In this document: piece by piece, positions 33,056-41,206 of the stretch
Layout: each line of letters begins with the position of its first letter
How positions within the stretch are numbered: the first letter of the stretch is position 1
NCBI RefSeq assembly: GCF_900091475.1
Contig: NZ_FMIB01000002.1
Coordinates: forward strand, 2,108,001-2,172,000
Source of the DNA: Micromonospora chersina
Lineage (GTDB): Bacteria; Actinomycetota; Actinomycetes; Mycobacteriales; Micromonosporaceae
Direction of reading: 5' to 3'
Length of the DNA stretch: 64,000 nucleotides
Notes under the pieces: generated by a model
Told to the model about the DNA's origin: nothing
Seen by the model: only the letters and a program-made list of their open reading frames with translations
Database searches by the model: none
Position numbers and translations under genes: made by a program

Positions 33056-33124
33056 CTTTGCTCTGCAGCCCTATAGGCATCACTCACGGAGGGTTGCCGG
33101 TGCGTATAGGGCTGCAGAGCAAAG
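33056..33124. repeat. 69-bp palindromic element with 20-bp perfect arms
   Basis: Arms CTTTGCTCTGCAGCCCTATA (33056-33075) and its exact complement (33105-33124) surround 29 bp that carry a further GCA/TGC pairing. The element is less GC-rich than its surroundings and lies in a 466-bp gap between hmp and the YwiC-like gene. It encodes no protein and has no T-run, so a simple terminator is unlikely. Its form suits a REP or MITE-like dispersed unit. I recall similar sequence in Micromonospora intergenic regions but cannot check it. Confidence 0.75.
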
Positions 33125-33337
33125 GCGGGCGGCAGGGGGTGGGGGCCGGGGCGTCGCAGTTCGCGTTGTGGCTGCTCAGCCCGGGGCTGCCGGCGGCGAC
33201 GCCGGAGGCGGCCGCCCGGCGATGCCGTCACGCCTCGTAACCACGGCCGTCGGAGGGGGCAGTCACTCAGGGTTGCGAGAACGTCCCGTGCGCGGCGCCG
33301 CGGCCTCCGGCGGGCCGCAGCACCGGCCCCGTTCCCG
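33125..33337. other. Rest of the intergenic gap after the palindrome
   Basis: I see no gene or clear regulatory site. A stretch near 33262-33276 (TCACTCAGGGTTGC) weakly echoes the loop of the palindromic element. Confidence 0.4.
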
Positions 33338-34156
33338 TCAGGCCCAGCGGGTGACCACCGCGGCGAGCACCAGCAGGGTGCCGACCATCTCGATCAGGCC
33401 CACCCGCACCGGGGTGAGCCGCCGGCCGGGCAGCACGCCCGCCCGGAGCAGCAGCAGCGCGAAGACCCCCGCCACCGCCGGCCCCCATCCGGCGACCACC
33501 GCCACCGCCAGCGCCACCAGGTGGTACGCCAGCGAGGCCCAGCGGTACTGGGCGCTCCCCCGCTCCCGGATCATCGTCTTGACGTACAGCACCGTGCCGA
33601 CCAGGTACGCGCCGACCGCCGCCGCCACCCCGACCAGGTCGGCCGGCGGGACCTCGGCGACGGTGGCCACCACGAACACCATGAGCAGGCTCTGCGCCAC
33701 CGACGCGAGGTCGTTGAGCAGGGCCCGCTCGCGGCGGCGTCGGGCGTGGCCGGCGTTGACCGCGAGGAGCACGCCGTAGAGCGGGACGTAGCCGAGGACG
33801 GCGGGGCGGGCGAGCAGCACGGGCATCCCGAGCAGCGCGGTCGCCCCGCCGTAGACGAGCAGTTGCGGGCGTACCCGGTCGGTGCGGCCGGTCTTCACCG
33901 CGAGCAGTGCGTAGTAGGAGAACAGGTAACCGGCGAGCCCGACGCCGAGGACGGGCAGGTGCAGCCAGCGCGGACCGGTCACGCCGACCGCCGCGACGTA
34001 CGGCAGGAGCAGCATCGCCCAGGCGCCGTGCTGCGGCGGCAGCCAGCGGTTCCGGCGTCCCCTAGCCGGTCGACCGGGCCGCGCCGCGGGCGCACGGGAG
34101 GCGGGGTCCGCGGCGGGACTGGTGCCGGTGGCGTGCAGCGGTCGGACGGCGCTCAT
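33338..34156 (-). CDS. YwiC-like membrane protein
   Basis: The product has 272 residues. After a Pro/Ala/Arg-rich N-terminus of about 40 residues comes the family signature WLPPQHGAWAMLLLPY, then about eight membrane helices (LPVLGVGLAGYLFSYYALLA, LLMVFVVATVAEV, and so on) with a conserved polar loop RTDRVRP. The biochemical role of YwiC-like proteins is not known; in Bacillus the founder gene lies among nitrate/anaerobic genes, and here it lies near NO-detoxification genes. The ATG at 34156 overlaps the stop of the upstream cupin gene by 4 bp (ATGA), so the two are coupled. Confidence 0.85.
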   Translation of the reverse strand: MSAVRPLHATGTSPAADPASRAPAARPGRPARGRRNRWLPPQHGAWAMLLLPYVAAVGVTGPRWLHLPVLGVGLAGYLFSYYALLAVKTGRTDRVRPQLLVYGGATALLGMPVLLARPAVLGYVPLYGVLLAVNAGHARRRRERALLNDLASVAQSLLMVFVVATVAEVPPADLVGVAAAVGAYLVGTVLYVKTMIRERGSAQYRWASLAYHLVALAVAVVAGWGPAVAGVFALLLLRAGVLPGRRLTPVRVGLIEMVGTLLVLAAVVTRWA

Positions 34157-34482
34157 CCGCGGGCGACCGTGAGCAGCACCACGGCGTCCTCGTCGGCGTG
34201 CAGCGCGTGGTGGGCGTCCGGAATCACCAGCAGGTCGCCCGCCGAACCCGGCCAGGTCCGGTCCCCGGCGGTCAGGCGGACGCGTCCGCGCAGCACCTGG
34301 AGCGTCGCGTCGCCGGGGCTGGCGTGCTCCGCCAGGGCGTGCCCGGCGACCAGCGCGACCAGCGTCTGGCGCAGCCGGGTGGTCGGATCGCCGTGCAGGG
34401 TCCGGGCGCTGCGCCCGCTGCCGGTGGCCCGGGCCAGGGCGAGCTGCTCCTCGGCGAGCACGGACAGTGAGGACGGGGACAC
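34153..34482 (-). CDS. Small cupin-domain protein
   Basis: The product has 109 residues from a GTG at 34482 with GGGAGGTG about 6 nt upstream; an upstream in-frame ATG would add an Arg-rich unstructured stretch. The single beta-barrel is visible as AEHASPGDATLQVLRGRVRL (motif 1) and GDLLVIPDAHHALHADEDAV (motif 2). The His at the start of motif 1 and the HH pair of motif 2 could bind a metal, though the motif-1 pattern is degenerate. Such proteins are often small sensors or oxygen-related enzymes. It is translationally coupled to the YwiC-like gene. Confidence 0.85.
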   Translation of the reverse strand: MSPSSLSVLAEEQLALARATGSGRSARTLHGDPTTRLRQTLVALVAGHALAEHASPGDATLQVLRGRVRLTAGDRTWPGSAGDLLVIPDAHHALHADEDAVVLLTVARG

Positions 34483-34636
34483 GAAAGCACCTCCCGGTCG
34501 GATCGTCGCGGGCAGAAGGCACCGGAGCCGGAACCGGCTGTGCCGGAGCCGACTGCGCCGCTTTGCCCAGCTTCGCCGCTTCATGCGGGGCCGACCAGGG
34601 GCTTTGGTCCCGAATTGGAAGCTCCACAACGGAGAT

Positions 34637-34658
34637 TCGACTTCTCGGGAGAAGTCGA
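34637..34658. promoter_or_regulatory. 22-bp palindrome, candidate operator
   Basis: TCGACTTCTC-GG-GAGAAGTCGA, perfect 10-bp arms, 44 bp upstream of the carbamoyltransferase start and between divergent units. A hairpin role is possible but the 2-nt loop favours a protein-binding site. Confidence 0.5.
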
Positions 34659-34689
34659 TGATCTACAGGTTAGGTCGTGGTCGCCAGGG

Positions 34690-34695
34690 TAGGGA
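34690..34695 (+). promoter_or_regulatory. -10-like hexamer of the heptose operon, leaderless
   Basis: TAGGGA ends 6 nt before the ATG at 34702. The last base departs from TANNNT and no clear -35 is seen. Confidence 0.4.
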
Positions 34696-34701
34696 CCACT
34701 C

Positions 34702-36354
34702 ATGCGCGTCCTTGGAATCAACGCGATCTTCCACGACCCCGCGGCCGCCCTGGTGGTCGACGGCCGGGTGGTGGCCGCGGCCGAAGAGGAGCGGTTCAGC
34801 CGCCGCAAGCACGGCAAGCGGCCGGTGCCCTTCTCCGCCTGGGAGCTGCCCGAGCTGTCCGCCGCGTGGTGCCTGGCCAGCGCCGGGATCGACGTGGACG
34901 CCCTCGACGCGGTCGCCTACTCCTTCGACCCCGGCCTCTGCCGCGAGGCGGCCGAGCTGGGCCTCAGCGACCCCTGGGACTGGCTGCGGGTCGACTACGC
35001 CCGGCGGGCCCCGCAGTTCCTGGCCGCCGCCCTGCCCGGGCTCGACCCGGAGAAGGTGCGGTTCGTGCCCCACCACGTCGCGCACGCGGCCTCCGCCGGC
35101 CTGGCCGCACCGCCGGCCGGCGACGACACCGCGGTGCTGGTGCTCGACGGCCGCGGCGAGGTGGCCAGCCACCTGGCCGGCGTCTACCGCGACGGCCGGC
35201 TGTCGCCGCTGCACTCCCAGCAGCTCCCCCACTCGCTCGGCCTGCTCTACGAGGACCTCACCCGGCACCTGGGCTTCCTGCACTCCAGCGACGAGTACAA
35301 GGTGATGGCACTGGCCTCCTACGGGCAGCCCCGGCACCTGGGCCTGCTCCGTGACCTGGTGCGGGTCACCGACGACGGCGGCTTCCAGGTCGAGCGGATC
35401 GACTGGTCGAGCATGGCCAAGGCGGTCGCGGCCGGCGGCGAGCTGGCCGAGGAGCACGCCGACCTGGCGTCCAGCGTGCAGGTGCGGCTCGAGGAGGTCG
35501 TCCTCGACCTGTCCCGCTGGCTCTACGACGCCTCCGGCGGCGCCACCACCCTGGCCATGGCCGGCGGGGTGGCGCTCAACTGCGTGGCCAACGCCCGGCT
35601 CGCGGCCGAGGGGCCGTACCGGGACGTCTGGGTGCAGCCGGCGGCCGGTGACTCGGGCACCGCGCTCGGCGCGGCGCTGCACGTGGCCGGCGAGCTGGGC
35701 GACCGGTCCGCCCCGATGGCCGGCGCCGACCTGGGCCGGGGCTGGTCGGACGAGGAGCTGGAGGCGGAGCTGCGCCGGGCGGCGCTGCCGTACACGCGGC
35801 CGGCGTCCATCGCCGTCGAGGCCGCCCGGGTGCTCGCCGACAACGGGATCGTCGCCTGGTACCAGGGGCGCAGCGAGTACGGCCCGCGGGCGCTCGGCCA
35901 CCGGTCGCTGCTGGCCCACCCCGGCGACCCGGACACCACCCGCCGCATGAACGACGTGAAGGGCCGCGAGCAGTTCCGGCCGATCGCCCCGATGGTCCGC
36001 GCGGAACGCTTCGCGGAGCTGTTCGACGGTGTCTACCCCAGCCCGTACATGCTCTTCGTGCACCGGGTGAAGCCGGAGTGGCGGGACCGCATCCCGGCGG
36101 TCACCCACGTCGACGGCACCGCCCGGGTGCAGACGGTGCACCCGGAGACCGAACCGGTGGTGGCCGAGCTGCTGGCCGAGTTCGAGCGGCGCACCGGGCT
36201 GCCCGTGGTGGTGAACACCTCGCTGAACACGGCCGGGCGGCCCATGGTGGACACTCCCCGCGAGGCCATGGAGCTGTTCGGCTCCGCCCCGGTGGACCTG
36301 CTCGCCCTCGGCCCGTTCGCGGTGCACCGCGCCGCGCTGGGCGGCGCCCGATGA
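34702..36354 (+). CDS. Carbamoyltransferase (NodU/CmcH/TobZ family)
   Basis: The product has 550 residues. The N-terminal Kae1-like domain starts GINAIFHDPAAALVVDG and includes FVPHHVAHAASAG and HSSDEYKVMALASYG, which hold metal and carbamoyl-adenylate. The C-terminal YrdC-like part has SEYGPRALGHRSLLAHP, EQFRPIAPMV and VVNTSLNTAGRPMVDTPREA. The enzyme transfers a carbamoyl group from carbamoyl phosphate, through ATP, to a hydroxyl of a sugar or natural product. It is first in a run of nine co-directional genes for a heptose glycan; a sugar acceptor is therefore likely. It overlaps the next gene by 4 bp. Confidence 0.93.
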   Translation: MRVLGINAIFHDPAAALVVDGRVVAAAEEERFSRRKHGKRPVPFSAWELPELSAAWCLASAGIDVDALDAVAYSFDPGLCREAAELGLSDPWDWLRVDYARRAPQFLAAALPGLDPEKVRFVPHHVAHAASAGLAAPPAGDDTAVLVLDGRGEVASHLAGVYRDGRLSPLHSQQLPHSLGLLYEDLTRHLGFLHSSDEYKVMALASYGQPRHLGLLRDLVRVTDDGGFQVERIDWSSMAKAVAAGGELAEEHADLASSVQVRLEEVVLDLSRWLYDASGGATTLAMAGGVALNCVANARLAAEGPYRDVWVQPAAGDSGTALGAALHVAGELGDRSAPMAGADLGRGWSDEELEAELRRAALPYTRPASIAVEAARVLADNGIVAWYQGRSEYGPRALGHRSLLAHPGDPDTTRRMNDVKGREQFRPIAPMVRAERFAELFDGVYPSPYMLFVHRVKPEWRDRIPAVTHVDGTARVQTVHPETEPVVAELLAEFERRTGLPVVVNTSLNTAGRPMVDTPREAMELFGSAPVDLLALGPFAVHRAALGGAR

Positions 36355-37373
36355 TCAGCGTCGTCGTGCCGACGCTGGGGCGGCCCAGCCTCGCCACGCT
36401 GCTCGACGCCCTGACCGGCCAGCTCGACGAGCTGCCCGGCGCCGAGCTGCTGCTGGTGGACGACCGGCGCGACGACACCGGCGAGCTGGCCGTGCCGGGG
36501 GCGCTGGCGGCGTACACGAAGGTGTTGACCGGGCGTGGCGCGGGCCCGGCGGCGGCCCGCAACCTGGGCTGGCGGGCGGCGCGCGGCGAGTGGGTGGTGT
36601 TCCTCGACGACGACGTGGTGCCGGCGCCGGACTGGGCCCGGCGGCTGCGCACCGACCTCGCGGTGGCCGGCGGGACCGGCGGCGTGCAGGGCGTCGTCGA
36701 CGTCCCGCTGCCCGCGCACCGGCGCCCCACCGACTGGGAACGCGGCACCGCCGGCCTGGCCGAGGGTAAGTGGATCACCGCGGACATGGCCTACCGCCGA
36801 GCTGCCCTGGCCGCCGTCGGCGGCTTCGACGAACGCTTCCCCCGCGCTTTCCGGGAGGACGCCGAGCTGGCCCACCGGGTCCACCGCGCCGGCTGGGACC
36901 TGGTCCAGGGCCGGCGGCGGGTCACCCACCCGGTCCGGCCGGAGAGCCGCTGGGTCAGCCTGCGCACCCAACGCGGCAACGCCGACGATGCGCTGCTGCG
37001 CCGGCTCTACGGCCGCGGCTGGCGCGCTGACCTCGACCTGCCACCGGGGCGGCGGCCCCGGCACGTGGCGGTCGCCGCGGCCGGCACCGTGGCGCTGGCC
37101 GCCGCGGCGCTGCGCGCCGCTCCCCTCCGCTCCGCCCGCGCCCGGCGGGCGCTCGGCGTGCTCGGCGGCGTGGCCGCGCTCGGCTGGGCGGCCGGCACCG
37201 CGGAGTTCACCCGGGCCCGTGTCGCGCCCGGCCCGCGCACCCCCGACGAGGTCGCCACCATGCTGGTGACCAGCGCGCTCATCCCGCCGCTCGCGGCCGT
37301 CCACTGGGTACGCGGCTGGCGGCGCGCCCGCGCCGTGCCCGCCGGGGACCTGGTCACGGGGGCGGGACGCTGA
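36351..37373 (+). CDS. Glycosyltransferase family 2 with C-terminal membrane region
   Basis: The product has 340 residues from the ATG at 36351. The GT-A core reads MISVVVPTLGRPSLATLLDA, LLLVDDRRDD, GPAAARNLGWRAARGEW and VVFLDDDVVPAPDW, where the DDD is the metal-binding DxD. FREDAELAHRVHRAGWDL contains the ED catalytic-base motif. Two or three hydrophobic stretches follow after residue 235 (VAVAAAGTVALAAAALRA; AALGWAAGTA). It transfers a sugar from a nucleotide donor at the cytosolic membrane face. Both ends overlap neighbours (4 bp with the carbamoyltransferase, 1 bp with the GmhB fusion). Confidence 0.9.
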   Translation: MISVVVPTLGRPSLATLLDALTGQLDELPGAELLLVDDRRDDTGELAVPGALAAYTKVLTGRGAGPAAARNLGWRAARGEWVVFLDDDVVPAPDWARRLRTDLAVAGGTGGVQGVVDVPLPAHRRPTDWERGTAGLAEGKWITADMAYRRAALAAVGGFDERFPRAFREDAELAHRVHRAGWDLVQGRRRVTHPVRPESRWVSLRTQRGNADDALLRRLYGRGWRADLDLPPGRRPRHVAVAAAGTVALAAAALRAAPLRSARARRALGVLGGVAALGWAAGTAEFTRARVAPGPRTPDEVATMLVTSALIPPLAAVHWVRGWRRARAVPAGDLVTGAGR

Positions 37374-38986
37374 TGTTTACGTCCTTGTCCCAGGGCAACT
37401 TCTCGGCCATGAAACCGCCGGGCCCCGCCCTGTACGACGCGGTGCTGCTCGACCGTGACGGCACCCTGGTCGAGGACGTGCCCTACAACGGCGACCCGGA
37501 GAAGGTCCGGCCGCTGCCCGGGGCCCGGGAGGCGCTGGACCGGCTGCGGGCGGCCGGGGTTCGGCTGGCCGTGGTGACCAACCAGTCCGGACTCGCCCGG
37601 GGCTACTTCACCGAGCGCGACATGCACGCGGTGCACGCCCGGATCGAGGAGCTGCTCGGCCCCTTCGACCACTGGGCCATCTGCCCGCACGACGACACCG
37701 ACGGCTGCGCCTGCCGCAAGCCGGCTCCCGGGCTGGTGCACGAGGCCGCCCGGGCGCTCGGCACCGCGCCCCGGCGCTGCGTGCTGGTCGGCGACATCGG
37801 CCGCGACATGGCCGCCGCGCTCGCCGCCGGCGCCACCGGCATCCTCGTGCCCACTCCGGTGACCCGTCCCGAGGAGGTCGCCGAGGCGCCCGCCGTCGCC
37901 CGGGACCTGCCCGGCGCGGTGGACGAGATCCTGCGCCGGGCCCGGGCGGTGCGGCCGGTGGTGCCGCGTACCGGGCGGGCCGGCACGGTCCTGGTGGTGC
38001 GGAGCGACTCGGCCGGCGACGTGCTGGTCACCGGCCCCGGCATCCGCGCGGTGGCGGCCGGGGCGGAACGGGTGGCGCTGCTCTGCGGGCCACGCGGCCG
38101 GGCGGCCGCGGAGCTGCTGCCCGGCGTCGACGAGATCATCGAGTGGCCGCTGCCCTGGATCGACGGCTCCCCCGAGCCGGTGGACCCCGACGACATGCGC
38201 CGGCTCACCGCCCGGCTGGCCGCGGTGGGCGCCGAGGAGGCGGTCGTCTTCACCTCCTTCCACCAGTCGGCACTGCCCCTGGCCCTGCTGCTGCGGATGG
38301 CCGGCGTCCCACGGATCAGCGCGATCAGCGACGACTACCCCGGGTCCCTGCTGGACGTCCGGCACCGGGTGCCGGTCGGCGTGCCCGAGCCGGAGCGCGC
38401 GCTCTCCCTGGCCGCCGCGGCCGGCTTCGCCCTGCCCGCCGGCGACGAGCCGGTGCTGCGGCTCCGCGCCGACCTGCCCGCGCGCGCCGTGGCCCGGCCC
38501 GCCGGCGACTACCTGGTGGTGCACCCCGGCGCGTCGGTGCCGGCGCGGGCCTGCCCGCCGGAGCGCTGCGCCGAGATCGTGGCCGCCCTCGCGGCCGACG
38601 GGCACCGGGTGCTGGTCACCGGTGGACCTGGCGAACGGGAGCTGACCGCCCGGGTGGCCGCAGCCGGGGGCACCGACGTCGGGGGGACCACGGACCTGGC
38701 CGGGCTCGCCCGGATCCTCGCCGGCGCCCGCTGCCTGGTGGTGGGCAACACCGGGCCGGCCCACCTCGCGGCCGCCGTCGGCACCCCGGTGGTCAGTCTC
38801 TTCGCCCCGACCGTCCCGTTCGGGCAGTGGGCGCCCTACCGGGTGCCGACGGTCCGGCTCGGCGACGCCGGGGCGGCCTGCCGGGACACCCGCGCGGCCC
38901 GCTGCCCGGTCGCCGGGCACCCCTGCCTGAGCGGCGTCGACCCCGCCCGGGTGGTCACCGCCGTCCGCCGGCTCGCCCCCGGCTGA
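37373..38986 (+). CDS. GmhB-type heptose bisphosphatase fused to GT9 heptosyltransferase-like domain
   Basis: The product has 537 residues. Residues about 20-195 are a HAD phosphatase of the GmhB class: LLDRDGTLVEDVPYNG has the DxD nucleophile, TNQSGLARGYF the second motif, and CPHDDTDGCACRKP the zinc loop diagnostic of D,D-heptose-1,7-bisphosphate 7-phosphatase. Residues about 210-535 are a GT9 domain: TVLVVRSDSAGDVLVTGPGI at the start, VVHPGASVPARACPPERCAE and VVGNTGPAHLAAAVGTPVVS at the donor site. A single chain thus trims the precursor and may use the final nucleotide-heptose. The fusion is unusual to me. Confidence 0.92.
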   Translation: MFTSLSQGNFSAMKPPGPALYDAVLLDRDGTLVEDVPYNGDPEKVRPLPGAREALDRLRAAGVRLAVVTNQSGLARGYFTERDMHAVHARIEELLGPFDHWAICPHDDTDGCACRKPAPGLVHEAARALGTAPRRCVLVGDIGRDMAAALAAGATGILVPTPVTRPEEVAEAPAVARDLPGAVDEILRRARAVRPVVPRTGRAGTVLVVRSDSAGDVLVTGPGIRAVAAGAERVALLCGPRGRAAAELLPGVDEIIEWPLPWIDGSPEPVDPDDMRRLTARLAAVGAEEAVVFTSFHQSALPLALLLRMAGVPRISAISDDYPGSLLDVRHRVPVGVPEPERALSLAAAAGFALPAGDEPVLRLRADLPARAVARPAGDYLVVHPGASVPARACPPERCAEIVAALAADGHRVLVTGGPGERELTARVAAAGGTDVGGTTDLAGLARILAGARCLVVGNTGPAHLAAAVGTPVVSLFAPTVPFGQWAPYRVPTVRLGDAGAACRDTRAARCPVAGHPCLSGVDPARVVTAVRRLAPG

Positions 38987-39029
38987 ATCCACCCGACCCG
39001 CCCCCGCCCCGCCGCCGACGAGGAGAGAG

Positions 39030-40004
39030 ATGAACGTTCTGCTCTGGCACGTGCACGGCTCCTGGACCACGTCGTTCGTGCACGGGAGACACCGGTACCT
39101 GGTGCCGGTCACGCCCGACCGCGGCCCGTACGGGCTGGGCCGGGCGCGCACCTACGAATGGCCGGAGAACGCCGTCGAGGTGACGCCGGAGGAGCTGGGA
39201 CGGACCGACGTCGACCTGGTGATCCTGCAACGGCCCGAGGAGCTGGAGCTGGCCGAGCAGTGGCTGGGCCGCCGGCCCGGCCGGGACCTGCCGGCCATCT
39301 ACGTCGAGCACAACACCCCCAAGGGCGACGTGCCGGACACCCGCCACCCCATGGCCGACCGGGACGACCTGCTGCTCACCCACGTCACCCACTTCAACGA
39401 GCTGTTCTGGGACAACGGCGGCACCCGCACCGCGGTCGTGGAGCACGGCATCGTGCCGCCGAAGGTGGAGTGGACCGGCGAGCTGGACCGGCTCGCCGTG
39501 GTCACCAACGAGCCGGTACGCCGCGGGCGGGTCACCGGCACCGACCTGATGCCGCGGTTCGCCGCCGTCGCCCCGCTGGACGTCTTCGGCATGGGGGTGG
39601 CCGGCCTGCCCGACCGGCTGGGGCTCCCGGCGGACCGGCTGGCCGTCCACGACGACCTGCCGCAGGACCGGATGCACACCGAGGTGGCGCGGCGGCGGGC
39701 GTACCTGCACCTGTGCCGCTGGACGTCGCTCGGGCTGAGCCTGATCGAGGCCATGACCATCGGCATGCCGGTGGTCGCGCTGGCCACCACCGAGGCCGTG
39801 GACGCCGTGCCGCCCGACGCGGGGGTGCTCTCCACCCGGGTGGACACCCTGGTCGAGGCCGCCCGCTGGCTCGCCGAGGACCGCGACGCGGCGTACCGGC
39901 TGGGGGCACGGGCACGCGAGGTGACGAAGGAACGCTTCGGGCTCGACCGGTTCCTCGCCGACTGGGACCGGATCATGGAGGAGGAGACATGCGCATCGCG
40001 ATGA
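39030..40004 (+). CDS. Glycosyltransferase-like protein (GT4-like)
   Basis: The product has 324 residues behind GAGGAGAGAG. It lacks the Gly-rich N-terminal loop of most GT4 enzymes; instead it starts MNVLLWHVHGSWTTSFVHG, with LPAIYVEHNTPKGDVPDTRH in the middle. The C-terminal part has YLHLCRWTSLGLSLIEAMTI followed by GMPVVALATTEAVDAVP, the E-x7-like donor pocket. Related proteins in sugar clusters are annotated as glycosyltransferases and often pair with the RfaB-like enzyme found next. The two genes overlap by 16 bp. Activity is inferred from the C-terminal pocket. Confidence 0.82.
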   Translation: MNVLLWHVHGSWTTSFVHGRHRYLVPVTPDRGPYGLGRARTYEWPENAVEVTPEELGRTDVDLVILQRPEELELAEQWLGRRPGRDLPAIYVEHNTPKGDVPDTRHPMADRDDLLLTHVTHFNELFWDNGGTRTAVVEHGIVPPKVEWTGELDRLAVVTNEPVRRGRVTGTDLMPRFAAVAPLDVFGMGVAGLPDRLGLPADRLAVHDDLPQDRMHTEVARRRAYLHLCRWTSLGLSLIEAMTIGMPVVALATTEAVDAVPPDAGVLSTRVDTLVEAARWLAEDRDAAYRLGARAREVTKERFGLDRFLADWDRIMEEETCASR

Positions 40005-41206
40005 TTTCGGAGCACGCCAGCCCGCTCGCCGTCCTCGGCGAGGAGGACGCCGGCGGGCAGAACACCCACGTGGCGGAGCTCGCGGCCGCGCTGGTCGGCG
40101 AGGGGCACGACGTCCGCGTCTACACCCGCCGGGACTCCACCGCCCTGCCCGAGGCGGTGGCCACCGTCGACGGCTACCAGGTGTGCCACGTGCCGGCCGG
40201 CCCGGCGCACCGGGTGCCGAAGGACGAGTTGCTCCCCTACATGGGCGAGTTCGGCAGCTGGCTGGCCGACACCTGGCGGCGCGGCGGCTGGACCCCGGAC
40301 GTGGCGCACGCGCACTTCTGGATGAGCGGGCTGGCCACGGTGCACGCGGGGCGGCGGACCGGGGTGCCGACGGTGCTGACGTACCACGCGCTCGGCACTG
40401 TGAAGCGCCGGCACCAGGGCGCGAAGGACACGAGCCCACCAGGGCGGATCGGCTACGAGCGGACGCTCGGCCGGGCCGTGGACCGGGTCATCGTGCAGTG
40501 CGAGGACGAGGTCGCCGAGCTGGTCCGGATGGGCGTCCCGCGGTCGCGGATGGCGCTCGTCCCGTCCGGCGTGAACCAGGCGGTGTTCCGCCCCGACGGC
40601 CCGGTCGCCCCGCGCGACCCGGCCCGCCCCCGCATCCTCACCGTCGGCCGGATGGTCGAGCGCAAGGGCTTCCTGGAGGTGGTCCGGGCACTGCCCGCGG
40701 TGCCGGACGCCGAGTGCGTGGTCGTCGGCGGCCCGCCGGCCGACCTGCTCGCCGCCGACTCGTTCGCGCGGCGGCTCTCCGCGCTGGCCGAGTCGTGCGG
40801 CGTGGCCGACCGGGTGAAGCTGGTCGGCGCCGTGCCGCGCGAGGAGATGGGCGCCTGGTACCGCTCGGCGGACTTGCTTGTCGCCGCGCCCTGGTACGAG
40901 CCGTTCGGCCTCACCCCGCTGGAGGGGATGGCCTGCGGCGTGCCGGTGGTCGGCACCAACGTCGGCGGCATCGCCGACACCGTCGTGGACGGGCTCACCG
41001 GTGACCTCGTGCCGCCCCGCGACCCCCGCGCGCTCGGCACCGCGCTGCGCCGGCTGCTGTCCGACAAGGTCCGGCGGTTCGCGTACGCCACGGCCGCGCT
41101 GGACCGGATCCGCAGCCGGTACTCCTGGAAGCGCTGCGCCGAACAGCTCGGCGCGGTCTACGCGTCGCTGACCACGGCCTCCCGGCCGGCGCCGGCGGTG
41201 GCCTGA
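39989..41206 (+). CDS. Glycosyltransferase family 4
   Basis: The product has 405 residues. It begins MRIAMISEHASPLAVLGEED and continues AGGQNTHVAELAAAL, the acceptor loop of sucrose-synthase-like and MshA-like GT4 enzymes. The donor domain has ILTVGRMVERKGFLEVVRAL, RVKLVGAVPREEMGAWYRSA and PWYEPFGLTPLEGMACGVPV, which contains the intact E-x7-E (EPFGLTPLE). It is a retaining enzyme that uses a nucleotide-sugar in the cytosol. Its start lies inside the previous gene (16-bp overlap) with GGAGGAG upstream, and its stop shares one base with gmhA. Confidence 0.92.
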   Translation: MRIAMISEHASPLAVLGEEDAGGQNTHVAELAAALVGEGHDVRVYTRRDSTALPEAVATVDGYQVCHVPAGPAHRVPKDELLPYMGEFGSWLADTWRRGGWTPDVAHAHFWMSGLATVHAGRRTGVPTVLTYHALGTVKRRHQGAKDTSPPGRIGYERTLGRAVDRVIVQCEDEVAELVRMGVPRSRMALVPSGVNQAVFRPDGPVAPRDPARPRILTVGRMVERKGFLEVVRALPAVPDAECVVVGGPPADLLAADSFARRLSALAESCGVADRVKLVGAVPREEMGAWYRSADLLVAAPWYEPFGLTPLEGMACGVPVVGTNVGGIADTVVDGLTGDLVPPRDPRALGTALRRLLSDKVRRFAYATAALDRIRSRYSWKRCAEQLGAVYASLTTASRPAPAVA

